From assembly GCF_012933655.1 (NCBI RefSeq), contig NZ_JABBJJ010000078.1, positions 1-41,830 on the forward strand: a stretch of DNA of 41,830 nucleotides, given 5' to 3'. Below the pieces are notes generated by a model. The model was not told where the DNA came from. It did no database searches and saw only the letters and a list, made by a program, of their open reading frames with translations. The DNA is from Pyxidicoccus fallax (GTDB lineage Bacteria; Myxococcota; Myxococcia; Myxococcales; Myxococcaceae). The translations under genes and the position numbers were made by a program. Below, piece after piece: positions 32,333-41,830 of the stretch (position 1 is its first letter; each line of letters begins with the position of its first letter).

Positions 32333-32893
32333 TCACTTCATCTCATCGTTGGCGGGAGACTCTCGTTCCCATTCGGGGGAGGAGCGAACCCACCGTGCGC
32401 GGCCACCGAGGGCCTCGCCCACCCGGCATAGGAGCGCGCGCGTCCGCTGGTCGTAGTGGCTGGGATCGATCTCGAGCAGCGATGCCACGTCCCCCCGTGC
32501 GAGGGTGTCGAGCACCTCGACCTGCGCAGCCAACTCAGCGCGCAGCTCGCCGCACGACGGTGGGCAGAGCTTCGCCGCTTCCGTCAGCAGCCAGAGTTGC
32601 TCGTGAAGGCCGCGCAGGACGAGGAACGCCTGGTTGCGGAGGCGTGCGGGCGCGGTCGCGAAGGCGCGCGTGGCACGCTGGCCGGCACCGTAGCAGTCGT
32701 ACACGGCGCAGCCCCGGCATCCACGCCCGATGAGGTCGGCGTGGATGGCGCAGCGATTCCCGCGCGTCAGGTACCGGCAAGGGACTCCCGCCGGCTTGTC
32801 GAAGGCGAAGTCCTCGGAGCGCTCGAACGAGGTAGCCACACAGCATAGGGCTGCGCAGGAGGCGCAGTCGGGGACCAGGTCGGGTCGACGCAT
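32333..32893 (-). CDS. Cys-cluster protein (YkgJ-like; intact member of the remnant family)
   Basis: A 186-residue protein. Nine cysteines lie in the first 70 residues: Cys10, 13, 17, 18 (CASCAALCC), 39 (CRYL), 48 (CAIH), 59 and 62 (CRGC), and 67 (VYDCYGAG). They form a metal-binding-type cluster reminiscent of YkgJ/UPF0153 proteins and, from memory, of the cap domain in front of some actinobacterial pentapeptide-repeat proteins (with the shared FAFDKPAG and VYDCFGAG-like strings). The remainder is helical (NQAFLVLRGLHEQLWLLTEAA; ELRAELAAQVEVLDTLA). ATG 32893 is preferred over GTG 32914. Metal and function are unknown. Degraded copies lie at 13390, 15101 and 17961. Confidence 0.78.
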   Translation of the reverse strand: MRRPDLVPDCASCAALCCVATSFERSEDFAFDKPAGVPCRYLTRGNRCAIHADLIGRGCRGCAVYDCYGAGQRATRAFATAPARLRNQAFLVLRGLHEQLWLLTEAAKLCPPSCGELRAELAAQVEVLDTLARGDVASLLEIDPSHYDQRTRALLCRVGEALGGRARWVRSSPEWERESPANDEMK

Positions 32894-32942
32894 CGCGGGA
32901 ACCTCGGGACGCACGACGCCCCATTCGCGGGGGCATCCCCAC

Positions 32943-33050
32943 GCGGCGGGCGCTCGTCATCGTTCGATGGAGGGAAGGGCAGGGCGCGCGATTGCTCGCG
33001 GCCGGAAACGAAAACGCCAGCCGGAGGGCTGGCGCCTGGAAACGAGGTGT
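32943..33050. repeat. dispersed repeat, copy B, with terminator-like hairpin
   Basis: Counterpart of 15155-15262. The core contains CGCCAGCC-GGAG-GGCTGGCG (33015-33034), a perfect 8-bp stem with four-base loop preceded by GGAAACGAAAA, a form common in myxobacterial intergenic hairpins. It lies upstream of the intact Cys-cluster gene. From 33051 to 33175 no gene is seen; a 12-bp palindrome CGGCGCGCGCCG stands near 33144. Confidence 0.7.
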
Positions 33051-33177
33051 GTTCGCCGCACGTGTCCCCTGACGCAGTGCACGAGGCACTCCGGGGGGAG
33101 CGAGGGAGCTGTTGGGGTTCAGGGCTTCAGCACGAAGGCCCCACGGCGCGCGCCGCGAGGCCTGTGTAGAAAACAAA

Positions 33178-33205
33178 AAGGCCCCGCCATCGCTGGCAGG
33201 GCCTT
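33178..33205 (-). terminator. rho-independent terminator after tRNA-Asn
   Basis: AAGGCCCCGCCA (33178-33189) pairs with TGGCAGGGCCTT (33194-33205) apart from one C-A mismatch, with a TCGC loop. On the minus strand it is followed by a T-rich run (TTTTTGTTTT), and on the plus strand by TCTTTT, so it may act both ways. It begins 11 bases past the tRNA's 3' end. Confidence 0.85.
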
Positions 33206-33216
33206 CTTTTCTTCAG

Positions 33217-33289
33217 CTCCCCGACGTGGACTCGAACCACGGACCTAGTGATTAACAGTCACCCGCTCTACCGGCTGAGCTATCGGGGA
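33217..33289 (-). tRNA. tRNA-Asn (GTT)
   Basis: The minus strand folds as a full cloverleaf of 73 bases: acceptor TCCCCGA/TCGGGGA with discriminator G, D stem GCTC/GAGC, anticodon stem GGTGA/TCACT around the loop CTGTTAA (anticodon GTT), variable AGGTC, and T stem CGTGG/CCACG with TTCGAGT loop. The 3' CCA is not encoded. It sits at the border between accessory genes on its left and conserved genes on its right, a usual site for integration, although no att duplicate was found in the window. Confidence 0.96.
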
Positions 33290-33353
33290 ATATGTACCTC
33301 ACGGCGGTTCGGCGTTGCCGTGATGACGCGCTTTGTAGAGAACGGAGCCCGCC

Positions 33354-34628
33354 GTGTCAACAGTCCCGTTCGATCCACTCTCTCGGCTTCACTCCCAGCC
33401 CTGGTCCTCGCTCGCCGGCCTGGTCTCCGTCACCTCGGAGGCCATCGCCCAGGTCCTCGCCGGCTCGCCCGCCGAGCGCGTCCTGGACCGCACCCTCCGG
33501 GACCACCGCCACCTCTCCCGCGAACAGCGCCAGGCCCTCAAGGAGGCCGTCTTCAACGTCGGTCTCTGGCGGCGCCGCCTCGGCTTCCTCCTGGGCCGCG
33601 AGGACGCCACGCCCCCCTTCCTCCTGTACGCGTTGCTGCATGGCCTGGCCGGCGTCCCCGCCTCCGAAGCCGCGGCCTTGAGTGGGGTAGGGGAGGGCCC
33701 GCCTCCCGTCCTCACCCCGGGTGAGGCCCCCACGCTCGCCCTCCGGGCATCCCTGCCGGACTGGCTCGCCGACCACTTCGCCCGCGAGCTGGGCCCCGAG
33801 GCCGAGGCCTTCTGCGCCCACCTCAACGTCCCCGGCCCCATCACCCTCCGCGCCAACCCGCTGCGCACCTCGCGCGACGCCCTGGCCGAGCGCCTCCGCT
33901 CCGAGGGCGTCTCCACCCGTCCCGGCCCCTGGAGCCCCCTGGCGCTCCACATCGAGGGCCCGCGCCCCAACCTCTATGGCCTGCCCTCCCTCCGCGAGGG
34001 CCTCTTCGAGGTCCAGGACGAGGGCAGCCAGCTCCTCGGCCTCGTCGTGGAGGCCCGCCCCGGCGAGACGGTGCTCGACCTGTGCGCCGGTGCTGGCGGC
34101 AAGACGCTCCTGCTCGGTGCGGAGATGAAGGACTCCGGCCGGCTCCTGGCCTACGACCCCGACCCCGAGCGGCTCGACCGGCTCCTCCAGCGCTCCGCCC
34201 GGGCCGGCCTCGCGCGCGTCCAGGTGCTCCGGACCCGGCCCCCAGCGGGCCTCGGCGCCGACCGCGTCCTCGTGGACACCCCGTGCTCCGAGCTGGGCTC
34301 CCTGCGCCGTGGCCCAGACCAGCGCTTCCGCATCCAGCCGGACGCGCTCACCCGCTTCCCGCCGCTGCAGCGCGACATCCTCTCGCACGCGGGAGACCTG
34401 GTGCGTCCGGGCGGACGGCTCGTCTACGCCACCTGCACCGTCAACCGCGCGGAGAACGAGGACGTCGTCCACGCCTTCCTCGCCTCACGGCCCGACTTCC
34501 AGCTCGTGCGCCCCGGGGCGGGATGGCTCTCCGAAGCCTGCATCCGGGATGGCTGCCTCTTCGTCGCGCCGCACCGGCACGGCACCGACGCCTTCTTCGC
34601 GGCGGTGATGGAGCGGTCGGCCGGGTAG
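33354..34628 (+). CDS. RsmB-like 16S rRNA (cytosine-5) methyltransferase
   Basis: A 424-residue NOL1/NOP2/Sun-family enzyme. The N-terminal helical part (about 10-125: SLAGLVSVTSEAIAQVLAG...LSREQRQALKEAVFNVGLWRRRL) looks like the NusB-type RNA-binding domain of RsmB. The Rossmann core has the SAM site DLCAGAGGKTLLLGAEM, the Pro-Cys motif DTPCSELGSLRR (motif IV) and the nucleophile Cys in VYATCTVNRAENE (motif VI), so catalysis should be intact. GTG 33354 has GGAG seven bases upstream. It would methylate C967 of 16S rRNA if orthologous; family paralogues with other targets exist. Confidence 0.85.
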   Translation: MSTVPFDPLSRLHSQPWSSLAGLVSVTSEAIAQVLAGSPAERVLDRTLRDHRHLSREQRQALKEAVFNVGLWRRRLGFLLGREDATPPFLLYALLHGLAGVPASEAAALSGVGEGPPPVLTPGEAPTLALRASLPDWLADHFARELGPEAEAFCAHLNVPGPITLRANPLRTSRDALAERLRSEGVSTRPGPWSPLALHIEGPRPNLYGLPSLREGLFEVQDEGSQLLGLVVEARPGETVLDLCAGAGGKTLLLGAEMKDSGRLLAYDPDPERLDRLLQRSARAGLARVQVLRTRPPAGLGADRVLVDTPCSELGSLRRGPDQRFRIQPDALTRFPPLQRDILSHAGDLVRPGGRLVYATCTVNRAENEDVVHAFLASRPDFQLVRPGAGWLSEACIRDGCLFVAPHRHGTDAFFAAVMERSAG

Positions 34629-34736
34629 GGGCGGGGGTACCGAGCGTCCGCAGTGTCCTCGTTCCGACGGACAGGGGTACTCAACGCTTCGCGGCCCCGT
34701 GCCTCGAATCAACGTGCCCCGCACGGCCCCGGTGCT

Positions 34737-35648
34737 ATGAAGCGCCCCGTGCGCTGGCTCAAGCCCCTCCCGCTCCGTCCCCGCGACACCGTTCATGTCG
34801 TCGCCCCCGCAGGTCCCTTCGACCGCCCGGGCTTCGACGTGGGCCTCGCCGCCATCGCGGAGCGCTACAACGCCGTTCACGCTCCCGACATCTTCTCCTC
34901 CCACCGCTACCTCGCCGGCGATGACACGCGGCGCGGTGGAGAGCTGGCCCGCGCCCTGACCGACCGCGACGCCCGCGGCATCTTCTGCGCCCGCGGCGGC
35001 TACGGCAGCGCCCGCCTGCTCCCCGACCTTCCGCTCGCGGATGCGTCGCACAGCGCCTTCGTTGGCTTCTCCGACCTCACCTCCGTGCACGGCGCCCTGC
35101 AGGCGCTCGGCCGCGTCTCCATCCACGGGCCCGTCCTCACGCAGCTCGGCCGGCAGCCCCCGGAGGTGCGCGACTACCTCTTCCGCCTCCTCGAGTCACC
35201 CGAGGCCCCACCGCCCCTGACGGGCTCCGCCACCTACGTGCCCGGCATGGCCGAGGGGCACCTCGTCGGCGGCAACCTCTCCGTCTTCTCGCGCCTCATC
35301 GGCACCTCGTACATGCCGCCGCTCGACGGCGCGGTGCTCCTCCTGGAGGACGTCACCGAGCGCCCCTACCGCCTCGACCGCATGTGGACGCACCTCCGGC
35401 TGGCGGGCGTCTTCTCGCGCGTGCGCGGCATCGTCCTCGGCGACTTCACCGGCTGCGAGGAGCGCGACGCCAACTTCTCCAGCGCGGACGTGCTCCGCGA
35501 CCTGGCGAGGGAGGCGGGCCTTCCCTGCGCCGCCGGCTTCCCCATTGGCCATGGCGACATCAACTACCCCGTGGCCCTGGGCACCCACGTGCGGTTGGAG
35601 GCGGACGCGGCGCGCCTCACCTTCCTCGAAGGAGCCGTGCGCGCATGA
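34737..35648 (+). CDS. LD-carboxypeptidase (peptidase S66, LdcA-like)
   Basis: A 303-residue cytoplasmic peptidase. The catalytic Ser112 is in FVGFSDLTS, with Glu204 in LLLEDV and His272 in FPIGHGD, the S66 Ser-Glu-His triad; GIFCARGGYGSARLL (81-95) is the family's Gly-rich segment. It removes the terminal D-Ala from muropeptide tetrapeptides during cell-wall recycling; MccF-type members hydrolyse antibiotics. No signal peptide is seen. Its TGA overlaps the next gene's ATG by four bases (35645-35648), and the Mpl ligase two genes on acts on its product, so recycling is the best reading. Confidence 0.9.
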   Translation: MKRPVRWLKPLPLRPRDTVHVVAPAGPFDRPGFDVGLAAIAERYNAVHAPDIFSSHRYLAGDDTRRGGELARALTDRDARGIFCARGGYGSARLLPDLPLADASHSAFVGFSDLTSVHGALQALGRVSIHGPVLTQLGRQPPEVRDYLFRLLESPEAPPPLTGSATYVPGMAEGHLVGGNLSVFSRLIGTSYMPPLDGAVLLLEDVTERPYRLDRMWTHLRLAGVFSRVRGIVLGDFTGCEERDANFSSADVLRDLAREAGLPCAAGFPIGHGDINYPVALGTHVRLEADAARLTFLEGAVRA

Positions 35649-36826
35649 GCGGCAGTCGCCATCCCATCACCATCCTCCAGACGGTCCTCGACGACGCCTG
35701 CAAGAACGGCGTGTTCCCCGCCGCCCAGGCCATCGTCTTGCACCGCGGCGCCCAGGTCTTCGGCCACGTGGCGGGCAACGTCTCCGGCGACACGCGCTTC
35801 GACCTCGCCTCCGTCACCAAGGTGCTCAGCACCACCGCGCTCTTCCTGCGCCTGTGGACCGAAGGGAAGGTGGGCCCCGACACGCTCGTGTCCCGCTTCT
35901 TCCCCGGCTCGCCCGTGGGCGACGCGGGCGCCACCGTCGCGGACCTGCTCTACCACCGCTCGGGCCTGCCGCCCTTCGTGCCCTTCTTCGCCCAGGCGCT
36001 CACCGCGCACCCGGAGCTGCTCGACGCGGATTGCCCCTCCGCCATGCGGGCGCGCGTCCGCGAGGAGGTCATCCAGGCCGCCGCCTCCACGCCGCTCGCC
36101 GCCGAGCCCCGCACGCGCACCGCGTACAGCGACGTGGGCTTCATCCTCCTCGGCGAAATCCTCTCCCGCGCCACGGGCTCCCCGCTGGACACACTCTTCT
36201 CGCGCTACGTCGCCGAGCCGCTCGGCCTGTCCGCGCGCTTCCACCGCCTCACCGACTTCCCCGCCGACGCGGCCCCCGCGCCCACCGGCGCCACCCGCCC
36301 TCGCGAGCCCGCGCCCGGCCAGGAGGGGATGTGGAAGGACGTGCCCTCGCGCCGCACGCGCCCCGGAGAAGTCGACGACGACAACGCCTGGGTGATGGAC
36401 GGTGTCGCCGGACACGCGGGCCTCTTCGGCACCGCGGTGGACGTGGCCCGCTTCGGTCAGGCCGTGCTGGACGGGTGCTCCGGCGGCGCAGCGATTGCGC
36501 CCGGCCCGCTGTGGCACCGCGTGCTGGCCACCGACCCGCTCGTGCAAGGCAGCACCCGCTCCATGGGCTTCGACTCGCCCTCCGCCGTGGGCTCCAGCGC
36601 GGGCCACTACATCGGCGACACGCCGCCGGGTGCCGTGGGGCACCTGGGCTTCACCGGCACCAGCCTCTGGGTGGACCTGCGCCGCTCGCTGGTGGTGGCA
36701 CTCGTCACCAACCGCGTGGCCCACGGCCGCCAGGAGCTGCGCATCCGCGAATTCCGACCCCTCTTCCACGACCTCGTCGTGGAGGCCCTCGGACTCTCAG
36801 ACCTCCAGCAGGGAACTCATGGCTGA
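35645..36826 (+). CDS. serine hydrolase of the beta-lactamase/PBP4-like family
   Basis: A 393-residue beta-lactamase-fold hydrolase. Ser56-V-T-Lys59 in FDLASVTKV is the SxxK nucleophile motif, and HLGFTGTS near the C-terminus serves as the KTG-like third motif (HxGxTG). The second motif is Y161-S-D163 rather than the common YxN. DLLYHRSGLPPF and FGTAVDVARFGQAVLDG are typical of the family. No signal peptide is apparent, so it is likely cytoplasmic and may act on recycled muropeptides between the two flanking enzymes. It overlaps both neighbours (four bases upstream, eight downstream). Confidence 0.87.
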   Translation: MSGSRHPITILQTVLDDACKNGVFPAAQAIVLHRGAQVFGHVAGNVSGDTRFDLASVTKVLSTTALFLRLWTEGKVGPDTLVSRFFPGSPVGDAGATVADLLYHRSGLPPFVPFFAQALTAHPELLDADCPSAMRARVREEVIQAAASTPLAAEPRTRTAYSDVGFILLGEILSRATGSPLDTLFSRYVAEPLGLSARFHRLTDFPADAAPAPTGATRPREPAPGQEGMWKDVPSRRTRPGEVDDDNAWVMDGVAGHAGLFGTAVDVARFGQAVLDGCSGGAAIAPGPLWHRVLATDPLVQGSTRSMGFDSPSAVGSSAGHYIGDTPPGAVGHLGFTGTSLWVDLRRSLVVALVTNRVAHGRQELRIREFRPLFHDLVVEALGLSDLQQGTHG

Positions 36827-38291
36827 CGACAACGGAAACGTCCTCGATACCCTCGAACCCGGCAGCGTGCGCCGCGTCCACCTCGTGGGCGTGGCCGGCA
36901 CCGGCATGGGCTCCTTCGCCGGCATGCTCAAGGCCGCCGGCTACGAAGTCACCGGCAGCGACGAGAATGTCTACCCGCCCATGAGCGACATGCTCCGGAC
37001 GTGGGGCATTCCCGTCTCCACGCCCTACAAGCCGGAGAACCTCGACTCGGCGAAGCCGGACCTCGTCATCATCGGCAACGTCATCCGCCGCGTGAATCCC
37101 GAGGCCACCGCCGTGCGCGAGCGCGGCCTCAAGCAGATGAGCTTCCCCGCCGCCCTGGGCTCGCTCTTCCTCGAGCGCTCGCACTCGGTGGTGGTGGCCG
37201 GCACGCACGGCAAGACGACGACGTCCTCGCTCATGGCCCACGTCCTCGTGGAGGCCGGCAAGGACCCGTCCTTCCTCGTGGGCGGCGTCACCCAGAACTA
37301 CGCGGGCAACTACCGCGTGGGCAAGGGTCCGCATTTCGTCGTCGAGGGCGACGAGTACGACACCGCGTACTGGGACAAGGGCTCCAAGTTCCTCCACTAC
37401 CGGCCGCGCACCGCCATCCTCACCAGCGTGGAGTTCGACCACGCGGACATCTTCAGGGATTTGCCCCACTACGAGGCCACCTTCGAGAAGTTCGTCCGGC
37501 TGATTCCGCAGGACGGGCAGCTCGTGGTGTGCGCCGCGTACCCCAACGCCGTGAAGCTCTCGCGCGAGGGCTGCAAGGGCCGCGTGGTGACGTACGTGGC
37601 GAAGGAAGGCGCGGAGGCGGACTACACGCCGCGCAACGTGTCCTTCGGCGCCGCCGGCGCGCGCTTCGACGTGGTGGAGCGCGGGCAGGTGCTGGGCACG
37701 GTGGAGCTGCCGATGGGCGGCGCGCACAACGTGGAGAACGCGCTGGGCGTCATCGCCGCCGCGCGCGGCCTGGGCCTGTCCTTCGAGGAGATTCGCAAGG
37801 GCCTCGCGACGTTCTCCGGCGTCAAGCGCCGGCAGGAGATCCGCGGCGAGCCCGGCGGCATCATGGTGGTGGACGACTTCGCGCACCACCCCACCGCCGT
37901 GCGGGAGACCATCGCCGCCGTCCACAACCGCTACCCGGAGCGGCGGCTGTGGGCCATCTTCGAGCCGCGCTCCAACACCAGCCGCCGCAACATCCACCAG
38001 GAGGACTACGCCCACGCCTTCACCGGCGCGGCCCGCGCCAGCCTCAAGGTGCCCGAGCGCCATGACAAGGTGCCCGTCGGCGAGGAGCTGGACGTGCGCA
38101 AGCTCGTCGAGGACCTCAAGGCCCAGGGCATCGCCGCGGAGGGCGCCACGGACGTGCAGACGCTGGTGGACCTGGCGGTCCGCGAGTCCCGCCCCGGCGA
38201 CGTGCTGCTCGTCATGAGCAACGGTTCCTTCGGCGGCTTCATCGACAAGCTGCTCGCGGCCCTCAAGGCCCGCGCGGGGCAGGGGGCGTGA
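36819..38291 (+). CDS. mpl: UDP-N-acetylmuramate:L-alanyl-gamma-D-glutamyl-meso-diaminopimelate ligase
   Basis: A 490-residue Mur-ligase-family enzyme of Mpl type. The N-terminal UDP-binding domain begins VHLVGVAGTGMGSFAGMLK (20-38). The ATP loop is AGTHGKTTTSSL (127-138), and EGDEYDTAYWDKGSKF (176-191) and HADIFRDL are Mpl hallmarks separating it from MurC. DDFAHHPTA and EPRSNTSRRNIHQ belong to the C-terminal domain. It ligates the recycled tripeptide to UDP-MurNAc. It overlaps the serine hydrolase gene by eight bases and the following lipoprotein gene by four (GTGA). Confidence 0.92.
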   Translation: MADDNGNVLDTLEPGSVRRVHLVGVAGTGMGSFAGMLKAAGYEVTGSDENVYPPMSDMLRTWGIPVSTPYKPENLDSAKPDLVIIGNVIRRVNPEATAVRERGLKQMSFPAALGSLFLERSHSVVVAGTHGKTTTSSLMAHVLVEAGKDPSFLVGGVTQNYAGNYRVGKGPHFVVEGDEYDTAYWDKGSKFLHYRPRTAILTSVEFDHADIFRDLPHYEATFEKFVRLIPQDGQLVVCAAYPNAVKLSREGCKGRVVTYVAKEGAEADYTPRNVSFGAAGARFDVVERGQVLGTVELPMGGAHNVENALGVIAAARGLGLSFEEIRKGLATFSGVKRRQEIRGEPGGIMVVDDFAHHPTAVRETIAAVHNRYPERRLWAIFEPRSNTSRRNIHQEDYAHAFTGAARASLKVPERHDKVPVGEELDVRKLVEDLKAQGIAAEGATDVQTLVDLAVRESRPGDVLLVMSNGSFGGFIDKLLAALKARAGQGA

Positions 38292-38854
38292 GGATGCGCC
38301 TCCCGCTCGCCCTCGCCGGTGCGCTCGCGCTCGCGGGTTGCACGAAGTCCACGCTGCCGCCCCTCACCGGCCCCGCGCCGGAGACGAGCGCGGGGAGCGC
38401 GCAGGCCCCGGAGTCCGCTCCCAGGACGCCGCTCGTCTTCCAGGTGAAGCGCTACCCGAGCGGCGAGGCGTATGACCTCGCCAGCGACCGGGGCAGCGTG
38501 GTGCTGCTGGACGTGTGGGCCACCTGGTGCGAGCCGTGCCGGGACGCGCTGCCCTTCTACGAGAATCTCGCCCGCGAGTACGGCGGCCGCGGCCTGAAGG
38601 TGTACGCGCTCAGCGTGGACGAGGACCCGCGCGCCATCGCTCCGTTCCTCCAGGAGGCGAAGGTGGGGCTGCCCGTCCTCCTCGACGAGAACGCGCAGGT
38701 GGCCGAGCGCACCCTCAAGGTGAAGGGCATGCCCACGACCTATTACATCGACCGGCGCGGAGTGGTCCGCCACGTGGAGGAGGGCTTCGCCGAGGAGTTC
38801 TTCGCGCGCTACCAGTCGCACATCGAGGCGCTGCTCGCCGAGCCCGCGCCGTAG
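38288..38854 (+). CDS. TlpA/ResA-like thiol-disulfide lipoprotein
   Basis: A 188-residue membrane-anchored thioredoxin-fold protein. The lipobox LALAGC gives Cys18. A Pro/Ala linker to about 48 precedes the domain with active site W80-C81-E-P-C84 in VWATWCEPCRDALPF and the cis-Pro loop KGMPTTYYID. Role: reduction or oxidation of protein thiols in the cell envelope, for example for cytochrome maturation. GTG 38288 overlaps the Mpl TGA; ATG 38294 six bases on is equally possible. It is part of the same transcript as mpl by spacing. Confidence 0.87.
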   Translation: MRMRLPLALAGALALAGCTKSTLPPLTGPAPETSAGSAQAPESAPRTPLVFQVKRYPSGEAYDLASDRGSVVLLDVWATWCEPCRDALPFYENLAREYGGRGLKVYALSVDEDPRAIAPFLQEAKVGLPVLLDENAQVAERTLKVKGMPTTYYIDRRGVVRHVEEGFAEEFFARYQSHIEALLAEPAP

Positions 38855-38867
38855 GAGGGGAATCGCC

Positions 38868-41610
<2,743 letters not shown>

Positions 41611-41830
41611 GGCTCAGAAGGACTTCCCAGGCGGGAGTGATACCTTTTCCCACCTTTCACGCGTACGGCCCGTAGCGTCATAGCACGCGCATTCCCCCGG
41701 GCCGAAATGAATGTTGGACACTGGATGGAGCCTCGCTCGGTGGGCCACGGGGCACCCGAGGCGTTAGCGGATGGGACTGGCCGGGGGCGGGCGGACGACG
41801 ACGTCATCCGGCGGAGGGGGGCGGGTAGGG

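Noticed and set aside
33217..33289. Integration of a genomic island at the tRNA-Asn
   Set aside because: No integrase gene and no direct copy of the tRNA 3' end were found on its left side within the window, so island status is only a possibility.
33357..34472. Minus-strand open frame opposite the rRNA methyltransferase
   Set aside because: Composition (Glu/Gly/Ala-rich) and lack of motifs indicate an antisense artefact; the plus-strand enzyme has all catalytic motifs.
41611..41830. Small minus-strand frame upstream of the barrel gene
   Set aside because: It overlaps the barrel start region, has biased composition and no homology that I can see; more likely the promoter region of the barrel gene.

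Overview
The window is very GC-rich, uses almost only G/C at third codon positions, and mixes two-component and ECF regulation, secreted lipoproteins with repeats, a Wza-type export pair and several conflict-type gene sets. This suits a large-genome myxobacterium of the Myxococcus/Corallococcus/Pyxidicoccus type. The assignment is inference from style and gene families, not from a marker gene.

Left accessory part (1-20.4 kb). A 3' scrap of an IS630-like transposase is followed by a translationally coupled histidine kinase/FixJ-type regulator pair (146-2676, minus), an IS21 istA scrap (2874-3003) and a secreted alpha/beta hydrolase. A beta-helix surface protein with a perfect two-unit 441-bp C-terminal duplication comes next. 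Then comes a run of small, mostly redox or stress-related units: a YdeI-like protein diverging from an ECF41-type sigma factor/carboxymuconolactone decarboxylase operon, a GST diverging from an XRE regulator, a small lipoprotein, an aldo/keto reductase diverging from a LysR regulator, a winged-helix/nucleotidyltransferase pair, a large Cys-rich/Kelch lipoprotein, and a LysR regulator diverging from a flavodoxin-like reductase and a tautomerase-NTF2 fusion. Remnants of one Cys-cluster gene sit between several of these units; an intact copy is at 32333-32893.

Central accessory part (20.5-32.9 kb). A PLP decarboxylase diverges from a MocR-type regulator. Next is a tightly coupled six-gene minus-strand operon (23671-30225): small HTH protein, metallophosphoesterase, helical protein, two different P-loop GTPases and a large GAP1-like protein. 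I read it as a GTPase-associated conflict system, a class predicted by comparative genomics and, to my knowledge, little studied experimentally. It is flanked by a truncated ISL3 element fused to a frameshifted lipoprotein/HNH-type toxin gene, with an intact SMI1/KNR4 immunity gene behind it.

Right core part (33.2-41.6 kb). A tRNA-Asn with a strong terminator marks the change to housekeeping genes: an RsmB-like rRNA methyltransferase, a muropeptide recycling operon (LD-carboxypeptidase, serine hydrolase, Mpl ligase, all overlapping), a TlpA-like lipoprotein, an inositol monophosphatase, and on the minus strand an outer-membrane beta-barrel plus short Wza-type export lipoprotein.

The two items I consider most worth following are the GTPase operon and the winged-helix/nucleotidyltransferase pair at 13960-14834. 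The pair is preceded by an array of TTGGC-N6-GCCAA dyads repeated at exactly 21 bp.
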